Assembly (NCBI GenBank): GCA_913058345.1
Contig: CAJXQR010000006.1
Coordinates: forward strand, 62,001-126,000
Direction of reading: 5' to 3'
Origin: an uncultured Gammaproteobacteria bacterium
GTDB taxonomy: Bacteria > Pseudomonadota > Gammaproteobacteria > Pseudomonadales > Porticoccaceae
Length of the DNA stretch: 64,000 bases
Of the stretch, positions 1 to 9,996 are shown one piece after another. The position numbers were made by a program, and so were the translations under genes. The notes under the pieces were generated by a model. That model was not told where the DNA came from. It ran no database searches and was given only the letters and a program-made list of their open reading frames with translations. Each line of letters starts with the position of its first letter. Within the stretch, counting starts at the first letter, position 1.

Positions 1-2
1 CG

Positions 3-1469
3 TTGCATGAATCACAACGTCAAACTGATTTGCTCAGCCAGGAAATCAATGCACACGAAAAAACTGACCGGGCTCTGCAAGAAGCAAAAGATATGGCTGA
101 TGCCGCCAATCAGGCAAAAAGTCGCTATTTGTCGGGTCTCAGTCATGAGCTTAGAACACCGCTCAATTCAATGCTAGGTTACGCACAGTTGCTGGAAAAA
201 GATGTCAGCTTAACGACCGAGCAGACCAAAAAGGTTCGTTTGATACGTGGCAGTGGTGATCACCTGGCTGATCTTATCGAGGGCTTGCTGGATATTTCAC
301 GGATAGAAGCGGGTCGGCTTGAGTTACACCGTGAGCAGGTGCCACTGCAAGAGCTACTGGAAGAATTAACCGAGATGTTTCACCAGCAGGCTCGGGCGAA
401 GGGTATTCGTTTTGAATATATTGTCAGTAATAACCTGCCGGATGTTGTCATCGCTGACCGAAAGCAATTGCGCCAAATCTTGATTAACCTGTTATCGAAT
501 GCCGTCAAGTATACCCAGCAAGGCACCGTTACCCTGGCTGTGCGCTACCGCAACCAGGTGGCGGAATTTACCATCAGAGATACCGGGGTTGGTATTGAAG
601 CTCACGAATTTAACCGTATATTTCGGCCGTTTGAGCGCATTCGAAAACCTGGTTTTCCGCAAGCTCCCGGTACCGGCCTGGGTTTGACGATCAGCCAATT
701 GCTGACCGATATCATGGGGGGTGATATTTCGTTCGATAGTGTGCCCGGAAAGGGTAGTACCTTTCGCTTATCGCTGATGTTATTTAGCGTTTCTGAACCC
801 ACTGTGCGCGTGCAGTCAGATCGGCGGATAGAATCTTATAGCGGTGAACAAAAGACACTGTTGGTGGTCGATGATGACGCCTCGCACAGGGGATTGATCA
901 GCGAAATTTTATCGCCGTTGGGCTTTGTGGTTTTGGAAGCACCGGATGCCTACGCCTGTCTCGATATTCTCGACAGTACAGACGTGGAACTGTTATTTCT
1001 GGATGTATCGATGCCGGGCATGGATGGTTGGGAACTCGCCAAACGTTTACGCAAAGAGGGCATTCGAGCGCCGATTATTATGATTTCTGCGAATGCACTA
1101 GAGAGCGAAGAACACGTTCGCCTTAATGATGATTACCTCATCAAACCGATTCGGGATAACGCCGTGTTGGACAAAGTAGCTTCGGCGCTGAATTTGCAGT
1201 GGTGTTACGAAACCGACTTGGATCAGAGTGTGGACATTACTGAGTCAATGCAGGTCACGCGTGTCGATTTGTTTCATGGCGTCAGCGAGAGTGACTGCCG
1301 TGAATTAATCGAGATGGCGGAGCTGGGTTTTATTGAGGGCTTGGAAAGAGTGCTCAAGCGATTGGAGAAAAACGACGAAACCGAACGTTTCGTCGCGTTG
1401 ATGCGTCGCCATCTGGGTCGATATCAATTTGCAGAGATCGTTTCTATTAATAAAAAGGCATTGTTGTAA
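3..1469 (+). CDS. Hybrid sensor histidine kinase/response regulator, 5'-truncated
   Basis: This is the C-terminal 488 residues of a hybrid kinase; the frame is open at the window edge, so the sensor part is missing and residue 1 is not a real start. Visible in order: a coiled stretch, the HisKA H-box SHELRTP with phospho-acceptor His48, the HATPase N-box around Asn166, the G1 box DTGVGI (193-198), the G2 box GTGLGL (223-228), then a receiver domain from about 284 with acidic residues Asp290-292, phospho-acceptor Asp334 and Lys381. About 100 residues follow the receiver without a recognisable domain. It overlaps the next response regulator by one base (TAATG), so the two are translationally coupled and probably form one phosphorelay. 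The signal it senses cannot be told from this fragment. Confidence 0.93.
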   Translation: MHESQRQTDLLSQEINAHEKTDRALQEAKDMADAANQAKSRYLSGLSHELRTPLNSMLGYAQLLEKDVSLTTEQTKKVRLIRGSGDHLADLIEGLLDISRIEAGRLELHREQVPLQELLEELTEMFHQQARAKGIRFEYIVSNNLPDVVIADRKQLRQILINLLSNAVKYTQQGTVTLAVRYRNQVAEFTIRDTGVGIEAHEFNRIFRPFERIRKPGFPQAPGTGLGLTISQLLTDIMGGDISFDSVPGKGSTFRLSLMLFSVSEPTVRVQSDRRIESYSGEQKTLLVVDDDASHRGLISEILSPLGFVVLEAPDAYACLDILDSTDVELLFLDVSMPGMDGWELAKRLRKEGIRAPIIMISANALESEEHVRLNDDYLIKPIRDNAVLDKVASALNLQWCYETDLDQSVDITESMQVTRVDLFHGVSESDCRELIEMAELGFIEGLERVLKRLEKNDETERFVALMRRHLGRYQFAEIVSINKKALL

Positions 1470-2377
1470 TGATCATTAACGAGTCAAAGGGGGTCGTGCT
1501 GGTTGTCGATGATTCCGCTGAATCCCTGGGTATGCTCAACACTGCCTTGGTCGATGAGGGCTATACCGTCTTTGTTGCGATGGATGGCGAACAAGCTCTT
1601 GCGATTGCCGGGCGTATGGTGCCAGACATTGTCTTGATGGACGCGATTATGCCGAACCTGGATGGCTTCGACGCATGTCGGGAGATGAAAAAGAGTAGTG
1701 AGTTGAGCGATGTTCCGGTCATTTTTATGACGGGACTTGACGATACCGAACACGTGCTAATGGGACTGCAGGCCGGCGGCGTTGACTACATTAATAAACC
1801 GATAAATTTGGACGAATTTTTAGCTCGGGTTAAGGTCCATTTGAATAATTCCAGGCTCACACGCAGTGCACGTAGCGCTCTGGATGAAATAGGTCAGTGT
1901 GCTTTGGCTTGCGATATTCATGGTCAAATTGTCTGGGCTACAGTCAGTGCTCGCAAGGTGTTGGCGGCTATCAGTCATGATAGCGATTGGGTAGACATAC
2001 AATTGCCTGGACAATTGCGTTATTGGTTATCACACAATTTGATCAAAGACAGTGTGTTGTGCCTGGACGGTCTCGATAAACCACTCCAGGTCCGCTTTCT
2101 TGGGCGCCCATCCCCCGGTGAGTACTTACTGCGATTACTGGATAATGACGAACTCAGCGCACGTAATGCGCTACGTGAACAGTTTGGACTCACTGAGCGT
2201 GAAGCGGAAGTCTTGTTTTGGCTAGCGCGTGGCAAAACAAATCGAGAAATAGGACAAATATTGTCGAGGAGCTCCCGTACAATCAATAAACATCTCGAGC
2301 AGGTTTATAAAAAAATGGCGGTGGACAACCGAACGAGTGCTGCGGCTCTTTGCCTGCAATACTTAAATAGCCACTAA
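1469..2377 (+). CDS. LuxR-family response regulator (REC + HTH)
   Basis: A 302-residue DNA-binding response regulator, the likely output partner of the hybrid kinase just upstream. The N-terminal receiver has the acidic pair Asp14/Asp15, phospho-acceptor Asp58 (LMDAIMP) and Lys110 (INKPI). A middle region of about 100 residues (roughly 130-230) has no family I recognise. A LuxR-type helix-turn-helix follows at about 237-295, with the typical LTEREAEVLFWLARGKTNRE start. Its ATG shares a base with the stop of the kinase gene. Targets are unknown. It is convergent with the symporter gene downstream. Confidence 0.93.
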   Translation: MIINESKGVVLVVDDSAESLGMLNTALVDEGYTVFVAMDGEQALAIAGRMVPDIVLMDAIMPNLDGFDACREMKKSSELSDVPVIFMTGLDDTEHVLMGLQAGGVDYINKPINLDEFLARVKVHLNNSRLTRSARSALDEIGQCALACDIHGQIVWATVSARKVLAAISHDSDWVDIQLPGQLRYWLSHNLIKDSVLCLDGLDKPLQVRFLGRPSPGEYLLRLLDNDELSARNALREQFGLTEREAEVLFWLARGKTNREIGQILSRSSRTINKHLEQVYKKMAVDNRTSAAALCLQYLNSH

Positions 2378-2391
2378 AATAAATGTGGCAT

Positions 2392-2489
2392 TAAGGTTTC
2401 ATCATCTATTTCCCGGGTCATTTATTTCAATGGTATTAATTTTTTGATGGTCTTCATTGAGAAAGAAACCCGGTGTTCTCTGACCTTAA
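2392..2489. terminator. Nested inverted repeats between convergent genes
   Basis: In the 121-base gap between two convergent genes there are two nested inverted repeats, TTAAGGT/ACCTTAA (2392-2398 with 2483-2489) and CCGGGT/ACCCGG (2413-2418 with 2468-2473). The enclosed loop is about 50 bases and includes a T run at 2440-2445. This could act as a shared transcription end, but it is not a classical short-loop terminator. Confidence 0.3.
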
Positions 2490-2498
2490 ATAATCGAT

Positions 2499-3956
2499 TC
2501 AATTGCCTGTGGTTTTTTTCTCAGCGGTCGTTGAGATAGTCAACACATCTTCGCCGGTCTCTTCGCAAATAAGCTCTCGCTGTTGCTCTGCAGTGATCTC
2601 TTCACTGTGACTCAGTTTACTGCCCACCCATAGATCCATCATCTTTGCCGCGACCAGATCACCACTGACGTTGATGGCGGTGCGGCTCATATCAAGAATT
2701 CGATCTACGCCCATGATCAGCGCGATACCGGCAGCGGGAATGCCCACCGTGCTCAACACCATCGACAAAATAACAATACCGACACCGGGTGTTGCCGGTG
2801 CGCCAATAGAAGCACCTACTGACGTGAGCACAATTAATGCCATCCCTCCCAGGCCAATATCAATACCGAAAACCTGTGCCAGAAAAAGTGCTGCGACGCC
2901 CTGGTAAAGGGCTGTGCCATTCATGTTAATAGTGGCGCCCAGTGGAATAATAAATTGGGCCACTGATGGTCTTACCTTGAGTTTTTCCTCCGCTGTTTTA
3001 ATCGACAACGGCATCACGGCGGCGGAACTGGAGGTGGAAAACGCGAGCAGTAATACTTCTTTTACATCTTTGATGAAGGGTAGGGGCTTCTGTCGAGCAA
3101 AGACAAAAAGAACCACGAGGTAAACGCAAAACATCAGTAACAAACCGAATAGAACGGTACCCACGTAGACCGCCATACCCAACAAGGCGTCGAGACCGAG
3201 TTTCGCGGTCAGCTGGGCGAGCAGACCAAACACCGCTATGGGTGCCAGCCGCATCGCCCAACTTACGACGGTCATACAGACTTCCTGCAGCGAGCCCATG
3301 AGGTCGAGCAGCGGTTTAGCCTGCGCGGGCACCATCATCACCAGTGCGACACCTACCACCATGGCGAAAATTACCACCTGTAGCATATTATTTTCGACCA
3401 TGGAGGTCAGTGGATTGGAGGGAAGCAGCGTGATGACTTTTTGCGGCAGCTCATACAGATTAAGCGCTTCTGGTGCTATTGCGCCAATTGTTGCAGGAGC
3501 ACCCAGGGTGGCTTGTAGCGCCTGGCTGTCAATATAGGTGCCGGGTTTTATGAGCGATGCTACCGTTAATCCAATAATAATGGCCAGGGCTGTGGTAACG
3601 ATAAAAAATAGCACCGCACGTAAACCAATTTTACGCAGTTGTTCCAGGTCTTCCGTGGCCGCCAGGCCGCGGATGATGGAGGCAAACACCAGGGGTATGA
3701 CGATCATTTGAATTAAGGCAAGAAACAGCTTGCCGGGAAAAGCCAGCCAGTCGCTGGCAGTGGCGGCCGTCGCGGGATCCACCCAGCCAACGCTGGGGCC
3801 AATAATAATGCCCAGGCTAATACCCAGCACCATGCCCACCATCACCTGCAGCCACAGACGGCCACGAATGAGGGATTGCAGATAGGTGTTGAGATATTTT
3901 AGAGAGCGGGGATAAAGCACATCCAGCGCAAGGATCTTTTCTTTTTTTCCCACCAT
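2499..3956 (-). CDS. Dicarboxylate/amino acid:cation symporter (DctA/GltP-type)
   Basis: An inner-membrane secondary transporter of the sodium/proton:dicarboxylate symporter (SDF/DAACS) family, importing C4-dicarboxylates or acidic amino acids. Multiple hydrophobic helices are visible, with the hairpin motif STSSSAAVMPLSIK, the NMNGTALYQG motif of TM7 and the terminal DRILDMSRTAINVSGD segment of TM8/HP2. I chose the ATG at 3956 (485 residues): it has an AAGGA sequence nine bases upstream, whereas a start at 4031 would add 25 non-conserved residues. It lies on the same strand after fumC and acnA, with a gap of about 100 bases, which suits uptake of malate, fumarate or succinate feeding the TCA cycle. 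Substrate choice within the family is not decided by the sequence I can see. Confidence 0.9.
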   Translation of the reverse strand: MVGKKEKILALDVLYPRSLKYLNTYLQSLIRGRLWLQVMVGMVLGISLGIIIGPSVGWVDPATAATASDWLAFPGKLFLALIQMIVIPLVFASIIRGLAATEDLEQLRKIGLRAVLFFIVTTALAIIIGLTVASLIKPGTYIDSQALQATLGAPATIGAIAPEALNLYELPQKVITLLPSNPLTSMVENNMLQVVIFAMVVGVALVMMVPAQAKPLLDLMGSLQEVCMTVVSWAMRLAPIAVFGLLAQLTAKLGLDALLGMAVYVGTVLFGLLLMFCVYLVVLFVFARQKPLPFIKDVKEVLLLAFSTSSSAAVMPLSIKTAEEKLKVRPSVAQFIIPLGATINMNGTALYQGVAALFLAQVFGIDIGLGGMALIVLTSVGASIGAPATPGVGIVILSMVLSTVGIPAAGIALIMGVDRILDMSRTAINVSGDLVAAKMMDLWVGSKLSHSEEITAEQQRELICEETGEDVLTISTTAEKKTTGN

Positions 3957-4059
3957 GATTTTAATTCCTTTTTGCAGAGCGTAGCCTGACATAGCTTGTA
4001 CGGTCGAGCCGCCAGCCATCCTGTGTCGCAAAGGGTCTCATTAAATTAAAGATCTTCGT

Positions 4060-5463
4060 TTAATTACCAGGACTCAACATTAGTGCAGGGTCGATGAGCT
4101 GGTCGACCTCATTCGCGGACAAGAATTTCAATTCCAGTATCGCGGCTTTGATACTAAGGTTTTTTTCTAAGGCCAGCTTTGCCGCAGTCGCGGCTTTATC
4201 GTATCCAATAACAGGTGACAGTGCCGTGACGAGCATCAATGAGCGATCAACATTTCTTGCTAATTGTTGATCATTTGCTTGCAGCCCTTCGATACAATTT
4301 TTGGCAAAGCTCTGCATGCCATCCGACAGTAAATTGAGGGATTCGAGCAGATTATGGATGATAAGCGGCTTAAACACATTGAGTTCCAAATGGCCCTGGC
4401 TGCCCGCCACACCAATGGTTGTATCGTTGCCCATGACCTGTGCAGCGATCATCGTGAGTGCTTCCGTCTGGGTGGGGTTCACCTTGCCCGGCATAATGGA
4501 GCTCCCCGGTTCGTTTGCTGGCAGAAGTAACTCTCCCAGGCCGCACCTTGGTCCGCTGCCCAGTAGGCGTAAATCGTTGGCGATTTTAAACAGCGCTGTT
4601 GCTAATAGGCGCAAACGGCCGTGTAGATCAACCAGCGCATCATGGGCGCTGCTGGCCATGAATTTATTAGGGGCGGAATAAAAGTCGATACCGCTGAGTT
4701 GACTAATTTTACTGGCGACATCGGCCGCCCAGGTTTCGGGGGTATTGAGGCCGGTACCGACTGCACTGCCTCCGAGAGCAAGCATTTTTAAAGACATCTG
4801 CGTTGCACTGATTTGGGTGCGGGCATAATCAATTTGGCTGACGTAGCCGCTGAACTCTTGACCCAAGGTGATGGGGGCGGCATCCATCAAATGGGTGCGC
4901 CCGATTTTGATCAGCGAATGAAACTCCTGGGCTTTTTGTACGAGTGCATCGTGTAATACATTGAGGGCAGGCAGTAATTCTTGCTGTAATCGTGACAGCG
5001 CACTGACATGCATCACGGTGGGGAAAACGTCGTTGGATGACTGGGAGCAATTGACGTGATCGTTTGGGTGGACAGGGTGTTTTGCGCCTCGGTCTGCACC
5101 CATGAGTTCATTCGCGCGATTTGCGATGACTTCATTAAAATTCATATTGGTCTGGGTGCCGCTGCCGGTTTGCCACACCACCAGCGGGAACTGCTGGTCA
5201 TGTTGCCCGGCAATAATTTCATCGCAGGCCTGACAAATGGCATCGCAGAGGGGGGCGGGCAGGGTGCCTAGATCCTGGTTGCATAAAGCAGCGGCTTTTT
5301 TTACCAGCGCGAAACTGCGAATAAATTCACTGGGAAAGGTCTGGTGGCCAATATCGAAATTAGCGAGGGCGCGCTGGGTTTGGGCACCCCATAAGGCACT
5401 ATGGGGTACATTGACCGTTCCCAGGCTGTCGCTTTCCTGTCGTGAGTCCGTGGCGACGGGCAC
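4060..5463 (-). CDS. fumC: Class II fumarate hydratase
   Basis: Fumarase C, the iron-independent homotetrameric enzyme that interconverts fumarate and L-malate in the TCA cycle. At 467 residues it has the usual length. The three conserved regions of the fumarase/aspartase superfamily are present: GSGTQTNMNFNEV, the GRTHLMDA segment with the catalytic-region His, and the mobile loop GSSIMPGKVNP with the active-site Ser. The start is a GTG at 5463 preceded by GGGAG seven bases upstream. It begins 11 bases after the aconitase stop on the same strand, so acnA and fumC are very likely co-transcribed. The absence of an Fe-S cluster makes it the form typically used under oxidative stress or iron shortage. 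Confidence 0.97.
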   Translation of the reverse strand: MPVATDSRQESDSLGTVNVPHSALWGAQTQRALANFDIGHQTFPSEFIRSFALVKKAAALCNQDLGTLPAPLCDAICQACDEIIAGQHDQQFPLVVWQTGSGTQTNMNFNEVIANRANELMGADRGAKHPVHPNDHVNCSQSSNDVFPTVMHVSALSRLQQELLPALNVLHDALVQKAQEFHSLIKIGRTHLMDAAPITLGQEFSGYVSQIDYARTQISATQMSLKMLALGGSAVGTGLNTPETWAADVASKISQLSGIDFYSAPNKFMASSAHDALVDLHGRLRLLATALFKIANDLRLLGSGPRCGLGELLLPANEPGSSIMPGKVNPTQTEALTMIAAQVMGNDTTIGVAGSQGHLELNVFKPLIIHNLLESLNLLSDGMQSFAKNCIEGLQANDQQLARNVDRSLMLVTALSPVIGYDKAATAAKLALEKNLSIKAAILELKFLSANEVDQLIDPALMLSPGN

Positions 5464-5474
5464 AGTTATTCTCC

Positions 5475-8129
5475 CTATTTAATTTGATCCAGGACGTAAT
5501 TCAAAATACCGCCCGCACGAAAATAATTGAGCTCATTGTCGGTATCGATTCGGCAGAGCAAACTGCATGTCACCTGTTCCCCGTCACTGCGAGTTACCGT
5601 GAGAGTGAGGTCTTTGCCGGGCTGGAGTGATTTTATACCGGTGATGGAAATGGTCTCACTGCCATCGAGTTTGAGGGTTTTACGGTTATCCAGACCCTGG
5701 AACTGTAAAGGGAGGACGCCCATACCAATCAGGTTTGAGCGGTGTATACGCTCAAAGCTTTCGGCTATCACGGCTTGTACGCCGAGTAAGCGCGTGCCTT
5801 TGGCAGCCCAGTCGCGACTAGAGCCCGTGCCGTATTCTTTGCCGGCAAATACGATCAGTGGTGTATTGTTTTTCTGGGAGCGCATTGCTGAATCATAAAT
5901 AGGCATGGGCTCACCGTCGGGAACTGAACGGGTGAAGCCGCCTTCAATGCCGGGCACCATCTCATTTTTAATACGCACATTGGCAAAAGTGCCTCGCATC
6001 ATCACCTCGTGGTTGCCGCGGCGTGATCCATAGGAATTAAAATCTTTAACGGCCACACCATGTTCTTGAAGATACTGCCCGGCGGGACTGTCGGGGGCGA
6101 TGGAGCCGGCCGGTGAGATATGGTCGGTGGTGACAGAGTCTCCAAACAGCGCGAGAATACGAGCGTTGTCGATGTCGTCAGTAGCCTGGCGTGCCGCACT
6201 AAAAAACGGTGGATGCTGAATATAGGTGGAAGTGGGCGACCACTGATAGGTTTTTTCGGGTGGTATTTTAATACTTTTCCAGGCGTCATCACCGCTGAAT
6301 ACGTCGGCATAGCGGCTTTGGAACATACTGGCGCTGACCTCTGCGACCGCTGCGGCCACTTCGGTGTTACTAGGCCACAGGTCTTTCAGGTAAATATCCT
6401 GGCCATTGGCGCCCTTACCAATGGGGTCCGTCGTGAGGTTAATGCGTGTAGTGCCCGCCAGTGCGAAGGCAACGACTAAAGGTGGCGACACCAACCAGTT
6501 AGCGCGCACTTTGTTGTGGATACGGCCTTCGAAATTACGGTTGCCTGACAGCACCGATGATACGGTTAAATCCCCGGCTTCGATGGCAGCGTCGATTTCT
6601 GCTGGTAGTGGGCCCGAGTTGCCTATACACGTGGTGCAGCCGTAACCCACCAGGTTAAAGCCCAGTTGGTCAAGGTAGGTCTGCAGGCCCGCTTTGATTA
6701 AATAATCAGTGACTACTTTTGAACCCGGCGCGAGGGAGGATTTAACCCAGGGCTTGCGCTGTAAGCCTAAGTCGATGGCTTTTTTGGCCACCAGGCCGGC
6801 GGCCATCATCACGGAGGGGTTCGAGGTGTTGGTACAAGAGGTGATGGCAGCAATCACAACATCACCATGACCCAGCTGGTAGTCGGTGCCTGCTACGTTA
6901 ATCTCTGTGTCTGGCGCTTTCTGGTCGGCAAGTATCTCTTCCATTTTCTCGTGAAGTTGTGACAGTGCAACGCGATCTTGCGGCCTCTTTGGTCCTGCAA
7001 CGCTTGGGACGACCTGGCTGAGATCTAAAGCAAGGGCGCTATTAAAAACAGGGTCAGGGGTATTACTGTCGCGCCACAAGCCCTGAGCTTTGGCGTAGGC
7101 CTCTACCAGTTCAATGGTGTGGCTGTCACGCCCGGTTAAGTTGAGATAGTTGAGTGTTTCCTGGTCAATGGTAAAAAAACCACAGGTCGCGCCGTATTCA
7201 GGCGCCATATTTGCAATGGTTGCTCGGTCTGCCAGGGGTAAGTGGTCGAGTCCATCGCCATAAAATTCGACAAATTTTCCCACCACGCCATGGGCACGTA
7301 ACATCTCGACCACGGTGAGTACCAGATCGGTTGCGGTCACGCCTTCTTTTAATTTGCCCGAAAACTTAAAACCCACAACGTCTGGAATCAGCATAGTGAC
7401 CGGCTGACCGAGCATCGCTGCTTCAGCCTCAATGCCGCCCACGCCCCAACCCAATACGCCCAGGGCATTGATCATGGTGGTATGACTGTCGGTGCCAACA
7501 AGGGTATCGGGATAGGCATACTTTTCCCCGTCGACTGTGTTTGTCCAGACTGATTTGGCGAGATACTCCAAGTTGACTTGATGGCATATGCCGGTTCCGG
7601 GGGGCACAACTCTAAAATTATCGAAGGCAGTTTGCCCCCAGCGCAGGAATTCGTAGCGTTCTGCATTGCGGGCCATTTCGATAGCGACATTTTCCTCGTA
7701 AGCGGAAGGCTGGGCGAATTTATCGACCATGACGGAATGGTCAATGACCAGGTCAACGGGTGTCAGTGGGTTGATTAATGCAGGGTCTTTGTTTTGCGCA
7801 ACGAGAGCATCGCGCATGGCTGCCAGGTCGACTACCCCCGGCACGCCGGTAAAATCTTGCATCAATACGCGTGCTGGACGAAAGGCTATTTCTCGCTCGA
7901 CCTCGGTCGTTGCTGTGTGATTAGCCAGGGCGATAATGTCTTCTTTGGTGACGCTATTGCCATCTTCACCGCGCAGTAAATTTTCAAGTAGCACTTTGAG
8001 AGAGTTGGGAAGCTTTTCTAGCTCAAGCAGTCCTTCGTTAGCAAGTTTCTGTAGGCTAAAGTAGTGATAGTGGTCGTTGCCTACACTGAGCTGAGCTTTT
8101 GTATTAAGACTATTGTTGCTATTGTGCAT
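5475..8129 (-). CDS. acnA: Aconitate hydratase A
   Basis: Aconitase of the AcnA/IRP1 class, 884 residues, converting citrate to isocitrate in the cytosol. The three cluster-ligand cysteines lie in the motifs [11 protein letters not shown] and [15 protein letters not shown]. The C-terminal swivel domain carries the [14 protein letters not shown] and [13 protein letters not shown] segments. The ATG at 8129 has GGGAG upstream at good spacing. It leads an apparent operon acnA-fumC, with the dicarboxylate symporter further downstream. Having AcnA rather than only AcnB suits a stationary-phase or oxidative-stress role, by analogy with enterobacteria. Confidence 0.97.
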   Translation of the reverse strand: MHNSNNSLNTKAQLSVGNDHYHYFSLQKLANEGLLELEKLPNSLKVLLENLLRGEDGNSVTKEDIIALANHTATTEVEREIAFRPARVLMQDFTGVPGVVDLAAMRDALVAQNKDPALINPLTPVDLVIDHSVMVDKFAQPSAYEENVAIEMARNAERYEFLRWGQTAFDNFRVVPPGTGICHQVNLEYLAKSVWTNTVDGEKYAYPDTLVGTDSHTTMINALGVLGWGVGGIEAEAAMLGQPVTMLIPDVVGFKFSGKLKEGVTATDLVLTVVEMLRAHGVVGKFVEFYGDGLDHLPLADRATIANMAPEYGATCGFFTIDQETLNYLNLTGRDSHTIELVEAYAKAQGLWRDSNTPDPVFNSALALDLSQVVPSVAGPKRPQDRVALSQLHEKMEEILADQKAPDTEINVAGTDYQLGHGDVVIAAITSCTNTSNPSVMMAAGLVAKKAIDLGLQRKPWVKSSLAPGSKVVTDYLIKAGLQTYLDQLGFNLVGYGCTTCIGNSGPLPAEIDAAIEAGDLTVSSVLSGNRNFEGRIHNKVRANWLVSPPLVVAFALAGTTRINLTTDPIGKGANGQDIYLKDLWPSNTEVAAAVAEVSASMFQSRYADVFSGDDAWKSIKIPPEKTYQWSPTSTYIQHPPFFSAARQATDDIDNARILALFGDSVTTDHISPAGSIAPDSPAGQYLQEHGVAVKDFNSYGSRRGNHEVMMRGTFANVRIKNEMVPGIEGGFTRSVPDGEPMPIYDSAMRSQKNNTPLIVFAGKEYGTGSSRDWAAKGTRLLGVQAVIAESFERIHRSNLIGMGVLPLQFQGLDNRKTLKLDGSETISITGIKSLQPGKDLTLTVTRSDGEQVTCSLLCRIDTDNELNYFRAGGILNYVLDQIK

Positions 8130-8441
8130 GAGAGACTCCCGTGGATTGTCAAGTTAGTCAGCGCATAAGCGCCAGCGACCAGCCAGGTCAAAGCTTGTAA
8201 TGTAATCTAAACTGAAACCTATCATTAAGACCGACGAGGTACCAGTTGAAATGAGGGTCGTGGAAGTTTTATTGACAAGACGGTGTATTAAGGGTCAGTG
8301 GACACTCATCTAAAAAATTCCAGTTATCAAAACCATCATGGTGAAATAAGTGGCGGTGGTAATATAAGTGCTCGCCATTGAATAAAGCTGTCCTGTGCAT
8401 GATTGGTGGTATTGATTGTTAAGTTGATTGGTATAACAAGT
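8130..8441. other. Non-coding gap upstream of acnA
   Basis: This 312-base gap separates acnA from the DUF4112 gene, both on the minus strand. It must hold the acnA promoter. I saw no convincing open frame, hairpin terminator or repeat in it. Confidence 0.5.
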
Positions 8442-8921
8442 TCAAAAAATCAAGTGAAATAAGCTCGATAAAACAAAGAATGTGAGCCAGAAAATTAAGG
8501 CTAATGATCCGGCAGCAATGAGTAGAAAAACTGCAAGGCTAAATTGACTTTTCTGTCTGGTTTGGCTTGGTTTGTTTTCGTAATTATGAATCAGTTTTAC
8601 ATTCCTATGGTTAGCTTTAAATGCGATATCAAAAAGATCACCAACAACAGGAATCGCGCCTACAATCGTATCTAGACCTATATTAATGAGCATTTTTGCA
8701 ATGACTACGGCGGGAATTCCACGTTTAATTGCTTGTAGTACGATATAGCTGGATATCGCTCCAGAAGTTAAATCCCCGATCCCAGGAATAAAACCTAATA
8801 ACCCATCAAGCCCGACTGTCCATTTTGTACCTGGAATTCGAATCGAGCTGTCGAGATACCATGCCAATCTGTCGAGTGTTTTTAGTTTTACACCTGGTCT
8901 AATAGGCTGTTCTTTTTTCAT
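8442..8921 (-). CDS. DUF4112 domain-containing membrane protein
   Basis: A 159-residue protein of the DUF4112 family. The family core is seen as LDRLAWYLDSSIRIPGTKW, followed by two glycine/proline-rich repeats, DGLLGFIPGIGDL and GAIPVVGDLFDIAFKAN, and a strongly hydrophobic C-terminal helix (about 130-157) that should anchor it in the inner membrane. The function of the family is unknown. In this window it is the first of a run of small envelope and stress-type genes, but its promoter region lacks the sigma-54 motif found at several of its neighbours. Confidence 0.85.
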   Translation of the reverse strand: MKKEQPIRPGVKLKTLDRLAWYLDSSIRIPGTKWTVGLDGLLGFIPGIGDLTSGAISSYIVLQAIKRGIPAVVIAKMLINIGLDTIVGAIPVVGDLFDIAFKANHRNVKLIHNYENKPSQTRQKSQFSLAVFLLIAAGSLALIFWLTFFVLSSLFHLIF

Positions 8922-9505
8922 ACTAAATAGGCGCTTTTAGTGAGTAAGTTTAAGAACCCCTGGTTTATGAAATAGCCATAAGGTTGTTGAAAAAATGTGT
9001 TTGAGCCTATCGACATGCTCGAAATGTTACTATTTGTGCTTCTTTGATCGGGTTGCAAGTATAAGACAGGGCGAAACCTCATTAAGCCAATATATCTCAT
9101 GACCATGCTTATAGCATGATGTTTTCACTGAAATAATCTTTTTTAACTATTCTTAACAGCCTTTTTCGATATTCGCCAATATTATCGAGAAATGGCTACA
9201 GGGTGTAGGTGGCTCATTATCTGGTCTGTGGTCAGGGTTTTTGTGAGCTCTCTATGAAGGGCTTTGTCATTGGGGTCGAAGTCCTTGGTAGCATCACGTA
9301 ATCATTTTTCGTTAAATACTTGCTATTGGGCAAGGCGACAAATGAAGGCTAACGCTTTTGTGAATGGGCCTCTCTAAAATGACTTACTGGTTAAGAACGA
9401 ATTGCTTGGTCATGAAACCGAAATAAGTGTGTTGGCGAGGTTTGTAGTCTTTGTTGTAGGCTGCCAAAGCCCTGAGGACTTTGGCAGCCAAGGATGAGCA
9501 ACTAC
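8922..9505. other. Long non-coding gap
   Basis: This stretch of 584 bases has no gene I can support. A 62-residue minus-strand frame ends four bases inside the DUF4112 start but has no protein-like composition. A minus-strand stretch around 9190-9300 reads as polar protein without a start codon and could be a decayed gene, but I recognise no family. Confidence 0.4.
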
Positions 9506-9661
9506 TTAACTTGCCGATTCTTCAATTCGTTCGCCACTTTCTTCAATATCTTCGCCAATGCCCTCAATCGTATTGCAGCCTGACAAAATGAAGAGCAAAC
9601 CGACAAAAAAAGCGGCTCGAGCTTTCAGCGTAATCTCGTTGCTAAATGTTAGTTGGTTCAT
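9506..9661 (-). CDS. Entericidin-like small lipoprotein
   Basis: A 51-residue lipoprotein precursor. A charged N-terminus is followed by a hydrophobic signal segment and the lipobox LSGC, with the lipidated Cys at residue 29. The mature part is only about 22 residues, acidic, with a repeating I/G-E-x-I-E pattern (GIGEDIEESGERIEESAS), as in the entericidin A/B family. Such proteins are small envelope lipoproteins of poorly understood function, implicated in E. coli in stationary-phase bacteriolysis and osmotic response. It lies 46 bases downstream of csbD on the same strand, so it is probably transcribed from the csbD sigma-54 promoter. A second lipoprotein with a similar acidic tail is encoded at 17050-17232. 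Confidence 0.85.
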   Translation of the reverse strand: MNQLTFSNEITLKARAAFFVGLLFILSGCNTIEGIGEDIEESGERIEESAS

Positions 9662-9707
9662 AAATAACACCATTTATAAGGCTGTTCAAGAGTAGTTGAC
9701 TGTGTGA

Positions 9708-9908
9708 TTAATTATGTTTATTGATGAATTCGTCTGCCTCCTTCTCAGCTTCATCTTTTGACTTCCCATATCGCTCTTGTAGCATGCCAGCAAGTTTCTC
9801 GCGATTACCATCGATCACATCTAAATCATCGTTCGTGAGTTTGCCCCATTTTTTCTGAACATCACCTTTCAGTTGTTTCCATTTTCCTTCCAATATATCT
9901 TTGTTCAT
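9708..9908 (-). CDS. CsbD family stress protein
   Basis: A 66-residue, highly charged soluble protein matching the CsbD family along its whole length, from [19 protein letters not shown] to a C-terminal acidic helix. Family members are general-stress proteins induced under SigB in Bacillus and as YjbJ in enterobacteria; their molecular role is not known. Here it is the first gene of a two-gene unit with the entericidin-like lipoprotein. A strong sigma-54-type promoter lies about 70 bases upstream, and phased 11-bp repeats lie further upstream. Confidence 0.93.
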   Translation of the reverse strand: MNKDILEGKWKQLKGDVQKKWGKLTNDDLDVIDGNREKLAGMLQERYGKSKDEAEKEADEFINKHN

Positions 9909-9978
9909 AACAACACTCCTACCTAATAGTTACGTTTGATGAATCACACCGTCGGTCGCACAGTGCTTATTAAGTGAT

Positions 9979-9996
9979 AAGCAACTTAAGTGCCAA
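9979..9996 (-). promoter_or_regulatory. Sigma-54 promoter for csbD
   Basis: On the minus strand this reads TTGGCACTTAAGTTGCTT, essentially the sigma-54 consensus (TGGCAC-N5-TTGC), with GG and GC separated by exactly ten bases. Transcription would start near 9970, giving a leader of about 60 bases before the csbD ATG. A sigma-54 activator is encoded at 19122-20471. Confidence 0.85.

Noticed and set aside
8918-9106. A 62-residue minus-strand frame overlapping the DUF4112 start by four bases
   Set aside because: It has no ribosome site, no domain and a composition unlike coding sequence; the overlap looks accidental.
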